15,471 bases of DNA from SIG607 sp045605385 (GTDB lineage Bacteria; Bacillota; Clostridia; Oscillospirales; Acutalibacteraceae), in the NCBI GenBank assembly GCA_045605385.1, contig JAZUPW010000051.1, positions 1-15,471 of the forward strand. Direction: 5' to 3'. The notes under the pieces are model-generated. The model saw nothing but the letters and a program-made list of their open reading frames with translations. It was not told where the DNA came from and did not search any database. The position numbers and the translations under genes are program-made. Below are positions 1-6,273 of this stretch, piece by piece; the stretch's first letter is position 1, and each line of letters starts with the position of its first letter.

Positions 1-537
1 GCTGTTAGCAGTAAAAGGTGTAACTCCCGAATAGTTAGTCGGGTTACTCTGATCGGTCTTGTTATTTATTGCAACGTTACCTGCTGTGGGAACGTTTGAA
101 GATCTATCGGGCAAACCAATATCTATGTAGTTAACATATCCTGAACTATTTCTGGTGTATACACGGAATTTACCGCTTTGGCTGTTTGATATAGTATTAT
201 CAACAGCTACCGTAATGCGTGTTGCAAAATTAGGTGTGCCAACGGTAAATTCAGCCTTTCTGCCTTCGTCAGACCAGTTTCCGTATTGGAAATACAAAGC
301 TTTTTTACCAAGGGCAGAAGATGTTGTAATCCAAGTGTTACCGTTACCCGAGGTAGCAGTATCCGGAGCTGCATCCTTGGAAAAATCATAACTAAATATG
401 GTTTCGCCTGCCTGTGCATCTAACTTATCAGCATAAACAAAACTTGCGGTTTCAGCAATAGTGGGAATAATTGGCAAAAATGAAGCAAGTAATGCTACGC
501 TTAAAATAAGTGCTAAGACTGATTTTAATTTTTTCAT
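1..537 (-). CDS. Secreted protein of unknown function, N-terminal part (cut by window edge)
   Basis: An open frame of 179 codons runs from an ATG at 537 to the window edge without a stop, so the C-terminus lies outside. It starts MKKLKSVLALILSVALL, a classical signal peptide: a lysine-rich start, then a hydrophobic core to about residue 28. Cleavage is plausible after the Ala of TIA or of VYA (about residues 28-36). A GGAG ribosome site sits 8-9 bases upstream. The mature part is rich in Ser, Thr, Asn and Gly and appears to be beta-strand, as in extracellular carbohydrate-binding or wall-associated modules, for example FSYDFSKD and KALYFQYGNW. I do not recognise the family and assign no function. 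It diverges from an AraC-family regulator gene 148 bases away, which may control it; that is inference from position only. Confidence 0.8.
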   Translation of the reverse strand, partial: MKKLKSVLALILSVALLASFLPIIPTIAETASFVYADKLDAQAGETIFSYDFSKDAAPDTATSGNGNTWITTSSALGKKALYFQYGNWSDEGRKAEFTVGTPNFATRITVAVDNTISNSQSGKFRVYTRNSSGYVNYIDIGLPDRSSNVPTAGNVAINNKTDQSNPTNYSGVTPFTANS

Positions 538-614
538 AATACATTTCTCCTTGTTAAATTCTAAAAGATTGACAATTTATATTCTACAACAATAATTTCG
601 TTTGGTCTATGACT

Positions 615-648
615 TTTCTGAAACTGCTTGACAGTTTTGAAACAAAAC
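615..648. promoter_or_regulatory. Inverted and direct repeats over the promoter, candidate operator
   Basis: Two perfect 6-base dyads lie on the promoter. AAACTG-5-CAGTTT (621-637) covers the -35 box, and GTTTTG-3-CAAAAC (634-648) fills the spacer. The same stretch reads as two near-direct copies, TTTCTGAAAC (615-624) and GTTTTGAAAC (634-643), 19 bases apart. Paired direct half-sites are typical of AraC-family binding, so autoregulation or control of the divergent secreted-protein gene is plausible. This is inference. Confidence 0.4.
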
Positions 649-656
649 TTTATAAT
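628..656 (+). promoter_or_regulatory. Consensus sigma-A-type promoter for the AraC-family gene
   Basis: TTGACA (628-633), a 17-base spacer and TATAAT (651-656) match the housekeeping consensus at every position. Transcription would start near 663, about 23 bases before the regulator ATG at 686. An AAGGAG ribosome site lies at 674-679. Confidence 0.85.
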
Positions 657-685
657 ATAAATAAACTATTTCAAGGAGCGCAGCC

Positions 686-1465
686 ATGAAAAATTTTATG
701 AATGCCAAATTCAACATACACAACATTACGCCTTATTATATTTATATGACTAAAAATTGCCAAACCCCTGTGATGGATCGTAAAAGCTATTCGCTTGGTA
801 TTAATGAAAACGGACATGCAAAAATTACTTTTCTTGACGGGACGGTAATTGAATCTAACCCCGGAGATATTGTGTTTTGCCCAATAGGGTCAAGCTATGA
901 TATTGAGGTGTACGAGCCTTATGACAGTTATAATATAAGTTTTTATTTAACAAATGAAGTAGAATTAAAACCATTTGTTTTCAATGCAAAAAACGACCCT
1001 AAGCTTATAGAGAGCTTTAAAAAGATTTTTAGCATATGGTGCACACAAAAATTTGGTTACGAGGAAAGAGCTTTTTCAGAATTATACCAAATAATATACA
1101 CAATGAAAAATTATTGCATTGCCGAATATTTACCAACCAAAAAGCACAATATTATAAAGCCGGCGGTAGAATATATACACAAGAATTTCTTCACCAAAAA
1201 CATAAGTATAGATTATCTTGCAGAACTTTGCCAAACAACGCATCAATATTTTGGAACTATTTTTAAACAGATTTATGGTATGTCTCCTCTTAAGTATATA
1301 AATAATTTGCAAATGAACTATGCAAAACAGCTCATAGACAGTAACGCTTATACAATAGGTGAAATAGCCACAATGTTGGGTTTTTCAGAACTTAGCCAAT
1401 TTAGCAGAAAATTCAAAAAAATAACCGGTTATTCCCCTAGTGAATATAAGATAAATAAGCCATAA
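686..1465 (+). CDS. AraC-family transcriptional regulator
   Basis: This is a 259-residue cytoplasmic DNA-binding regulator. Residues about 15-110 form a predicted beta-rich cupin-like sensor region (LDGTVIESNPGDIVFCPIG is the typical cupin turn). Residues about 160-257 carry the double helix-turn-helix of the family: IDYLAELCQTTHQYFGTIFK, then IGEIATMLGFSELSQFSRKF and the closing ITGYSPSEYK signature. Length and domain order are normal. The ATG at 686 has AAGGAG 6 bases upstream and a perfect promoter. Genes of this type next to secreted or carbohydrate-active proteins often sense a sugar and activate the neighbour. The divergent secreted-protein gene is therefore the most likely target, but the ligand cannot be read from sequence. 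Confidence 0.93.
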   Translation: MKNFMNAKFNIHNITPYYIYMTKNCQTPVMDRKSYSLGINENGHAKITFLDGTVIESNPGDIVFCPIGSSYDIEVYEPYDSYNISFYLTNEVELKPFVFNAKNDPKLIESFKKIFSIWCTQKFGYEERAFSELYQIIYTMKNYCIAEYLPTKKHNIIKPAVEYIHKNFFTKNISIDYLAELCQTTHQYFGTIFKQIYGMSPLKYINNLQMNYAKQLIDSNAYTIGEIATMLGFSELSQFSRKFKKITGYSPSEYKINKP

Positions 1466-1489
1466 AACTACTATTATAACTCCCTAATA

Positions 1490-1528
1490 ATATGCACCCA
1501 AAAAGCTTCTAACTTTTGGGGTGCATAT
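1490..1528. terminator. Long hairpin after the AraC-family gene, possible terminator
   Basis: A 16-base-pair stem with one mismatch (1490-1505 against 1513-1528) and a 7-base loop begins 24 bases after the regulator stop. It is GC-rich enough to be stable, but neither strand has a real U-tract after it, so it is an atypical terminator or an RNA 3'-end protecting structure. Confidence 0.5.
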
Positions 1529-1548
1529 CAAATTTGTTACAGACAAAA

Positions 1549-1587
1549 AAATAACCCGAATCTTTGTTAAATCGATTCGGGTTATTT
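1549..1587 (-). terminator. Rho-independent terminator of the ZIP-MgtC-PPTase operon
   Basis: A perfect 14-base-pair stem (1549-1562 with 1574-1587) has an 11-base loop. Read on the minus strand it ends in a run of seven Ts just below 1552. It lies 3 bases after the stop of the 69-residue gene, so it closes the minus-strand operon. Confidence 0.85.
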
Positions 1588-1589
1588 AT

Positions 1590-1799
1590 CTATATCGACC
1601 TGCGCCAGTTAAGTTTCTTTTTAAGGGCGGACAAATTTTCTTTGAACTGGTTATACAAAGCAACAGTTTTACGGTTTTTTTCAATATCTACGCCCGATTG
1701 CTTTACAAGATTTTCAAAAAATTTATTTGCGTTTTCGTTGTGTAAAACTTTAAGTTTGGTTTCATATTCCTCTAAAGGATTATATATTACCGAATTCAT
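1590..1799 (-). CDS. Small protein of unknown function (69 residues)
   Basis: I do not recognise this protein. It is highly charged (15% Lys, many Glu and Asn), has no membrane segment or signal peptide, and reads as mostly helical, beginning MNSVIYNPLEEYETKLKVLH. It is taken as real for three reasons: the ATG at 1799 has an AAGGGGA ribosome site about 9 bases upstream, it follows the phosphopantetheinyl transferase gene on the same strand after 40 bases, and a strong terminator comes directly after its stop. Two plus-strand open frames over the same DNA lack these signals. It is probably co-transcribed as the last gene of the operon; its role is unknown. Confidence 0.65.
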   Translation of the reverse strand: MNSVIYNPLEEYETKLKVLHNENANKFFENLVKQSGVDIEKNRKTVALYNQFKENLSALKKKLNWRRSI

Positions 1800-1839
1800 T
1801 TTCTCTTTTCCCCTTTTTTGAATTCAGGTTTTTCTAATT

Positions 1840-2424
1840 TTAATATATTACAGATACGCAGTAATCTTCAAAAAAGCAGTTTTCTGCGCTTTTCATAATA
1901 GGTTTTTTTATATCTGCCAAACCGTTTCCCGTATATTTCACACAGGCTTCTTTTTCGGTCCACAAACAAAAGAAACGTTTAAGCGTTTCTTCGTTTTCAC
2001 AATAAATAAAATCTTTATCTGTAGGTGTATATCCAAACAAGGTTTCAAGTTCCTTATCGTTACATATACGCTTAGCAATTTTAAGATTTACAGGCTTAAT
2101 ACGCTGTATATCAATACCCACAGGAGTATCACACACGGCGCAAACAACCATATTATCACAATGGCTTACATTAAACTCCACAGCCAGACTTTTAACGTAC
2201 GGTTTGCCGTGTTCACCAATACCGAAACTTAAACTTTCGGGCGGAACATCGCACCATTCTGCTATAGAATTTCGCGCGAGCATTTCACCTGCAACAGTAC
2301 GTTTTTTATCATCAATAAGTTTAAAACCGTCCACCCGCCGTTTTTTATCTTCGCTCATTAATGAATACCATTTTTCATATTCGGTATCGCTTAAATCTTT
2401 AATATTGTATTTATACCATTTCAT
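1840..2424 (-). CDS. Sfp-type 4'-phosphopantetheinyl transferase
   Basis: The enzyme transfers the phosphopantetheine arm of CoA to a serine of a carrier protein. It is cytoplasmic, about 194 residues, slightly shorter than Bacillus Sfp (about 224). Diagnostic motifs are FNVSHC (84-89), VGIDIQ (102-107, Mg2+-binding Asp105) and W-T-E-K-E-A-C-V-K (155-163, with Glu159 and Lys163). In the GID motif Gln107 stands where Sfp has Glu109; this change occurs in some family members and need not abolish activity. The ATG at 2424 is preferred. A TTG at 2436, adjacent to the stop of the upstream gene, would add four residues. No clear ribosome site precedes either, so translation is probably coupled to the MgtC-like gene. 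No NRPS, PKS or carrier protein gene is in view, so the substrate is unknown. Confidence 0.88.
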   Translation of the reverse strand: MKWYKYNIKDLSDTEYEKWYSLMSEDKKRRVDGFKLIDDKKRTVAGEMLARNSIAEWCDVPPESLSFGIGEHGKPYVKSLAVEFNVSHCDNMVVCAVCDTPVGIDIQRIKPVNLKIAKRICNDKELETLFGYTPTDKDFIYCENEETLKRFFCLWTEKEACVKYTGNGLADIKKPIMKSAENCFFEDYCVSVIY

Positions 2425-2436
2425 TTTTACACACAA

Positions 2437-3138
2437 TTAAATTGAAGGCATAGCATACACTATGTTTTCGTTTTCGGCAAGTTCTGCAAGAACCCGTTTG
2501 CCATCGGCTTCGCTTTTCACAATAATTGTGGCTTCTATACCGCAATTCCCAACAGCGCCGCTTCTGGCATAAGTAACCTGAATTCCTTTTCCGCCGTAAT
2601 CTTCGGTAATCATTAAAATTATATCGTTTGTCTTTTCAACGCTGTTAAGTTCCAGATACACGCGAAGTTTATGGCTGTGTCTTATAATACTTGCATCGAA
2701 CTTTGTTAAAATAGTCATAGTAACAACCACAAGGAAAGTACCAATAAATGCTGCTTCGTAAAAGCCTATACCAATTGCCAATCCAATTGATGCAGTAGAC
2801 CAAAGACCTGCTGCGGTGGTTAATCCCGTAACCTGAAATCTACCTTTGGAAATAATGGTACCCGCGCCCAAAAAACCTATGCCCGAAAGTACCTGAGCGC
2901 CTATACGCATAGGATCTGACGAAAAGGCAAGAACCGACATACCGTAGTGGCCTATTAACGTTGCTATCGCAGAACCCAGACACACCAAAATATGTGTACG
3001 AAGACCCGCCGCACGGCCGTGGCGTTCGCGTTCGTAACCTATAAAACCGCCAAAAGCAACGGCAAGTACAAGACGCAACGTTACGCTTAGCAGTGAAAAC
3101 TGCCTAAGTTCATTTACTAATTCAAAAAAAGCTTCCAT
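2437..3138 (-). CDS. MgtC/SapB-family integral membrane protein
   Basis: This protein of about 233 residues has the family N-terminus: a hydrophobic segment, then G-G-F-I-G-Y-E-R-E-R (about 30-39), AAGLRTHILVCLGSA, and further membrane segments containing GIGFLGAGTI and GLTTAAGLW. From about residue 150 a soluble ACT-like tail follows, as in MgtC. Family members are linked to survival at low Mg2+ and to regulation of other transporters or ATP synthase rather than to proven transport. The ATG at 3138 is chosen because AAGGAG lies 5-7 bases before it; an earlier ATG at 3165 would overlap the ZIP gene and has no ribosome site. It sits between the ZIP and phosphopantetheinyl transferase genes in one operon. 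Confidence 0.9.
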   Translation of the reverse strand: MEAFFELVNELRQFSLLSVTLRLVLAVAFGGFIGYERERHGRAAGLRTHILVCLGSAIATLIGHYGMSVLAFSSDPMRIGAQVLSGIGFLGAGTIISKGRFQVTGLTTAAGLWSTASIGLAIGIGFYEAAFIGTFLVVVTMTILTKFDASIIRHSHKLRVYLELNSVEKTNDIILMITEDYGGKGIQVTYARSGAVGNCGIEATIIVKSEADGKRVLAELAENENIVYAMPSI

Positions 3139-3157
3139 CGTTTTCTCCTTAAAATAA

Positions 3158-3910
3158 TTATCCAAATAAAGTATCGCTTATAAGCATTACGCAAAAGCCT
3201 ATAAGCAGTGCAAAAGTTGCGGCGCGTTCACTACCGTGAGAATGTGTTTCGGGTATCATTTCATCGCTTATTACGTACAGCATAGTACCGCCCGCAAAAG
3301 CAAGAGCAAAAGGAAGAATTGCAGAAGCAACCGTTACCGCGAAATATCCGAAAAAGGTACCTATAACTTCCACAAAACCCGTTATAGTTGCCAGCGTGAA
3401 AGTTCGTTTAGCGCTTACACCCGAAGCAAGAAGCGGACCTATAATAACCATACCTTCGGGAATGTTCTGAAGTGCTATACCACCTGAAATAATAAGAGCT
3501 TTGCCTATATCTTCTGTTCCGAAACTAACACCTGCAGCAATTCCTTCGGGGAAATTATGTATAGCAATAGCAGTTACAAAAAGAAGCACCTTATCAAGAT
3601 TTGCATTATTATGGCCTTCATCTATATTACCTGTAAGTTTGTGAAGATGCGGAACAAGTTTATCAATTAAGTTAAGACATACCGCGCCAATAAAAATCCC
3701 CGAAACGGTTACTAAAACGCTGAACTTTCCACCGTGTTCAATAGATGGTATAATAAGCCCTATAACTGCCGCGGCAAGCATTATTCCCGCCGCAAAAGAA
3801 AGTACTATATCAGAAAATTTATGAGACACATCTTTAATTAACATACCGATAATTGCGCCTATAACGGTAGCGCCGCCAACACCAAGCGCGGTTAGTAATA
3901 CTAATTCCAT
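3158..3910 (-). CDS. ZIP-family divalent metal transporter
   Basis: A 250-residue inner-membrane protein with about eight hydrophobic segments. The two metal-site helices are clear: H-N-F-P-E-G-I-A-A-G (about 119-128) and L-Q-N-I-P-E-G-M-V (about 147-155). S-D-E-M-I-P-E-T-H (about 215-223) is also typical of bacterial ZIP proteins. The central loop has histidines (PHLHKLTGN). This class takes up Zn2+ and often Fe2+, Mn2+ or other metals; specificity cannot be read here. It is the first gene of the operon, and the next gene starts 19 bases after its stop. Its ribosome site (GTGGG) is weak and the predicted 5' leader is only about 13 bases long. Confidence 0.92.
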   Translation of the reverse strand: MELVLLTALGVGGATVIGAIIGMLIKDVSHKFSDIVLSFAAGIMLAAAVIGLIIPSIEHGGKFSVLVTVSGIFIGAVCLNLIDKLVPHLHKLTGNIDEGHNNANLDKVLLFVTAIAIHNFPEGIAAGVSFGTEDIGKALIISGGIALQNIPEGMVIIGPLLASGVSAKRTFTLATITGFVEVIGTFFGYFAVTVASAILPFALAFAGGTMLYVISDEMIPETHSHGSERAATFALLIGFCVMLISDTLFG

Positions 3911-3924
3911 TTTATTTTACCCAC

Positions 3925-3953
3925 TTTACTTTATATGATTTTTCTGTTATACT
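3925..3953 (+). promoter_or_regulatory. Promoter of the AbrB-like gene, extended -10
   Basis: TTTACT (3925-3930), a 17-base spacer and TATACT (3948-3953) preceded by TGT make an extended -10 promoter. The start would be near 3960. GGAGGTAA at 3972-3979 is a strong ribosome site for the ATG at 3984. Confidence 0.65.
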
Positions 3954-3958
3954 GTTAA
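3930..3958 (-). promoter_or_regulatory. Promoter of the ZIP-MgtC-PPTase operon
   Basis: On the minus strand TTAACA (3953-3958), a 17-base spacer and TATAAA (3930-3935) each match consensus in 5 of 6 positions. Transcription would start near 3923, about 13 bases before the ZIP ATG. It lies on the same DNA as the divergent abrB-like promoter. Confidence 0.6.
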
Positions 3959-3983
3959 CAATAAAGATTACGGAGGTAACCTT

Positions 3984-4271
3984 ATGCTAAAAAAAACAGG
4001 AATTGTGCGCCATATAGATAATCTTGGAAGATTAGTTGTCCCAAGAGAATTAAGACGCCTTATGGATATAGAAGACGGGAACGACTGTGTTGAGTTTTTT
4101 GTTAACGATGATGAAGGTCTTGTAATAAAAAAATATCAACCAGCCTGCATTTTCTGCAACACTATGGACTTTCTTGTGGAACTCGATTCAAAACTGGTTT
4201 GCAAAAACTGTGTTGAAAAATTGAATTTTCTTAAAGAAAACCTACCCGATACAACTATAATAGAAGAATAA
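3984..4271 (+). CDS. AbrB/SpoVT-type regulator with C-terminal zinc-ribbon-like motif
   Basis: This is a 95-residue DNA-binding protein. Residues 1-50 are the swapped-hairpin AbrB domain: TGIVRHIDNLGRLVVPRELR followed by the FFVNDDEGLVIKKY strand pair. The family are dimeric or tetrameric transition-state regulators in Firmicutes. The tail differs from Bacillus AbrB: it carries C-x2-C (Cys55, Cys58) and C-x2-C (Cys73, Cys76), the layout of a small zinc ribbon, so metal binding is plausible. It has its own promoter and terminator, so it is monocistronic. It diverges from the ZIP-MgtC operon with fully overlapping promoters and may repress itself and that operon; this is inference. Confidence 0.92.
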   Translation: MLKKTGIVRHIDNLGRLVVPRELRRLMDIEDGNDCVEFFVNDDEGLVIKKYQPACIFCNTMDFLVELDSKLVCKNCVEKLNFLKENLPDTTIIEE

Positions 4272-4274
4272 CAT

Positions 4275-4310
4275 AAAAAACCGTAAAGTTCAAGACTTTA
4301 CGGTTTTTTT
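4275..4310. terminator. Bidirectional terminator between the AbrB-like and GH16 genes
   Basis: The stem CCGTAAAG/CTTTACGG (4281-4288, 4296-4303) has a 7-base loop and is flanked by six As (4275-4280) and seven Ts (4304-4310). It gives a U-tract on both strands and serves the two convergent genes, which end 3 bases to either side. Confidence 0.93.
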
Positions 4311-4312
4311 AA

Positions 4313-5197
4313 TTATCTTTTCCAGGTTTTGTGTGCTTCTTGAATTTCAGGTCCGTACTTAATTTCTTCGCCATCCTTCTGGTAAAGTCTGACGTAGTCT
4401 ATGTAATAATGTATAGGCATTTCTTCACCTACCTGAATATTCCAGCCGTCTACAACCCAACCGCCCTTACGCGAATAAAATTCGTTGTTGAAAATAATGT
4501 AAGAGAAATCGTGGAATCCTTGCATACCGGGATTAAGTTTGGTATCAAAATCGTTAGCTTCATCTATTGGGAAGGAAGCAAACTTATGGTCATCAACGTA
4601 AAAACTTAAATACTTCTCGTCCCATTCAAGACCATAGGTATGATATTCGTTATTAAGATTTTCATAATTTTCAAACTTATACTGCCAAGGAAGGTCCTTT
4701 CTTTCCACAGTATCAAGCGAAAGTCCCGAATGACCGTTTTTACCCCACTTATGCATACCTGTACAAACGGTATGAGGACTGGAGAATATTTCAAAAATAT
4801 CTATTTCAGAAAAATAATCCGCCTTAGAAAACGGTGTTGCGCTTTGCATCCAGAAAGAAGGCCAGGCACCGTGGCGATAAGGGATTCTGCCGCGCATTTC
4901 AACGTAACCGTATTTAAAAAGCATTGTCTTGTTTGTAATAAGACCTTCGGGTAAGATAAACGGCTTTTCAGCGTTCCCGCTTAAACGAGTAAGCATATGC
5001 ACCTTACCGTCTTCTATACGGAACTGTTCGGGACCGTTATCATAAATGCGGTCGCCGCCGTTCATAGAACGGTCAAAGCCCCATTTTTCGCGATCTAATT
5101 CCGCAGATTCAAATTCATCGTGCCAAACAAGTTGTCTGCCGTGCTTTTCGAAAGGTATGCCCTTTTCTTCAACTTTTTCTTTAATTATTTTTTCCAC
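4313..5197 (-). CDS. GH16 family glycoside hydrolase (laminarinase-like), no signal peptide, copy B
   Basis: GH16 enzymes cleave beta-1,3 or beta-1,4 links in glucans and galactans with retention. This 294-residue protein is essentially a bare catalytic domain. HGRQLVWHDEF (about 19-29) is the usual entry strand, AWPSFWM precedes the active site, and E-I-D-I-F-E (131-136) holds the nucleophile Glu131, helper Asp133 and acid/base Glu136, all intact. YYIDYVRLYQ closes the fold. There is no signal peptide, lipobox or anchor, so it should be cytoplasmic, which is unusual for GH16. The start is GTG at 5197, with AAGGAG 7 bases upstream that overlaps the end of the preceding paralog. Substrate is likely a beta-glucan, but subfamily cannot be settled by eye. 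Confidence 0.9.
   Translation of the reverse strand: MEKIIKEKVEEKGIPFEKHGRQLVWHDEFESAELDREKWGFDRSMNGGDRIYDNGPEQFRIEDGKVHMLTRLSGNAEKPFILPEGLITNKTMLFKYGYVEMRGRIPYRHGAWPSFWMQSATPFSKADYFSEIDIFEIFSSPHTVCTGMHKWGKNGHSGLSLDTVERKDLPWQYKFENYENLNNEYHTYGLEWDEKYLSFYVDDHKFASFPIDEANDFDTKLNPGMQGFHDFSYIIFNNEFYSRKGGWVVDGWNIQVGEEMPIHYYIDYVRLYQKDGEEIKYGPEIQEAHKTWKR
4344..4449. repeat. Near-identical direct repeat, unit 1 (3' end of GH16 copy B)
   Basis: This 106-base segment matches 5264-5369 with only two mismatches by my count, offset 920. It covers the codons of the C-terminal strand region of the GH16 domain. Confidence 0.85.
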
Positions 5198-5208
5198 AGT
5201 AATGCTCC

Positions 5209-6114
5209 TTAATCTTCACGATACACAAATTGCTTTCCGCCGTTTGCCTCTATAGCCGCATTTATTTCAGGTCCGTACTTAATTTCTTCGCCATCCTTCT
5301 GGTAAAGTCTAACGTAGTCTATGTAGTAATGTATAGGCATTTCTTCACCTACCTGAATATTCCAGCCGTTTACGGGCCAACCGCCGCCGCGCGAAAAGAA
5401 TTCATTATTAAACAACAAATAAGAGAAATCGTGTAAGCCCTGCATACCAGGAAGAATTTCTTTATCAAAGTCGTGTTCTTCATCTATGGGGAATGAAGCA
5501 TACATTTCATCATCTACGTAAAATCTTGCAAAATTTTCGTCCCATTCAAAACCGTAAGTATGATATTCATTGTTAAGGTTTTCGGAATTTTTGAAGGTAT
5601 ACTTCCAATTATCTACAATTATTTTATTTTCTACGTCAAGACCGCTGTGTTTTCCTTTGCCCCACTTATGTAAGGTAGAGCCAATTTGATTGGCACTTGA
5701 ATAACCCTCTAAAATATCTATTTCGGAAAAATAATTAGCCTTTGAAAAAGGTGTTGCGCTCTGCATCCAGAAAGACGGCCATGCACCGTGACGGAAAGGA
5801 AGTCTGCCGCACATTTCAACGTAGCCGTGTTTAAAGACCATTGTTCTGTTTGTTGCAAGAGCTTCGGGTAATATAAACGGTTTTTCAGCATCTCCGCTTA
5901 AACGGGTAATCATATGCACCTTGCCGTCTTCAATGCGAAACTGTTCGGGGCCGTTATCGTAAATACGGTCTTTACCGCTCATACTGCGATCAAATCCCCA
6001 TTTTTCACGGTCTAATTCAGGAGAATCAAATTCATCGTGCCAAACAAGCTGTCTGCCGTGCTTTTCAAAAGGTATACCCTTTTGTTCAATTTCTTCTTTT
6101 ATAATTTTTTTCAT
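5209..6114 (-). CDS. GH16 family glycoside hydrolase (laminarinase-like), no signal peptide, copy A
   Basis: A 301-residue paralog of the following gene: about 85% identical by eye over the first 130 residues, lower in the middle, and near-identical again at WNIQVGEEMP through EEIKYGPE. The catalytic motif is E-I-D-I-L-E (131-136), with both glutamates and the aspartate present. It too has no export signal. After the active site the copies differ (GYSSANQIGSTLHKW against IFSSPHTVCTGMHKW), which is where substrate-cleft loops lie, so specificity may have split. The ATG at 6114 has GAGGAG about 8 bases upstream. Its stop is only 11 bases before the GTG of copy B, so the pair is an operon. Confidence 0.9.
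   Translation of the reverse strand: MKKIIKEEIEQKGIPFEKHGRQLVWHDEFDSPELDREKWGFDRSMSGKDRIYDNGPEQFRIEDGKVHMITRLSGDAEKPFILPEALATNRTMVFKHGYVEMCGRLPFRHGAWPSFWMQSATPFSKANYFSEIDILEGYSSANQIGSTLHKWGKGKHSGLDVENKIIVDNWKYTFKNSENLNNEYHTYGFEWDENFARFYVDDEMYASFPIDEEHDFDKEILPGMQGLHDFSYLLFNNEFFSRGGGWPVNGWNIQVGEEMPIHYYIDYVRLYQKDGEEIKYGPEINAAIEANGGKQFVYRED
5264..5369. repeat. Near-identical direct repeat, unit 2 (3' end of GH16 copy A)
   Basis: Partner of 4344-4449 in the same orientation. The neighbouring coding sequence is much more diverged, which suggests a tandem duplication followed by local gene conversion. Confidence 0.85.
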
Positions 6115-6138
6115 AAAAAAGACTCCTCAAAAATATTT

Positions 6139-6168
6139 TTTATAGATGCTTAACACATACTAACACAT
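6139..6168 (-). promoter_or_regulatory. Candidate activator-dependent promoter of the intracellular GH16 pair
   Basis: On the minus strand a TATAAA (6139-6144) has no good -35 box. Where one would lie there are two exact copies of ATGTGTTA (6161-6168 and 6151-6158) 10 bases apart, one helical turn. This layout suits a regulator replacing the -35 contact. The rest of the 159-base gap (6115-6273) shows no other clear signal and no convincing terminator for the upstream lipoprotein gene, so readthrough is possible. Confidence 0.35.
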
Positions 6169-6273
6169 TAAAACCCATAAAAACATTAATTTTCTGCTCT
6201 TATTCTTCGAATTTATGCTTTTTAGAAATTAAAATATTATTTCATTCATTAAAATGGTGTTTACTTTTCCTTG

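Noticed and set aside
1564..1821. Plus-strand open frames opposite the 69-residue minus-strand gene
   Set aside because: No ribosome site, no promoter, and they run through the terminator hairpin of the opposite operon. The minus-strand frame has a ribosome site, operon context and terminator.
2424..2436. TTG start for the phosphopantetheinyl transferase
   Set aside because: It would add only four residues and has no better ribosome site than the ATG at 2424. Both depend on coupling to the upstream gene.
3139..3165. Earlier ATG for the MgtC-like gene
   Set aside because: It overlaps the ZIP gene, lacks a ribosome site, and would place the good AAGGAG inside the coding region.
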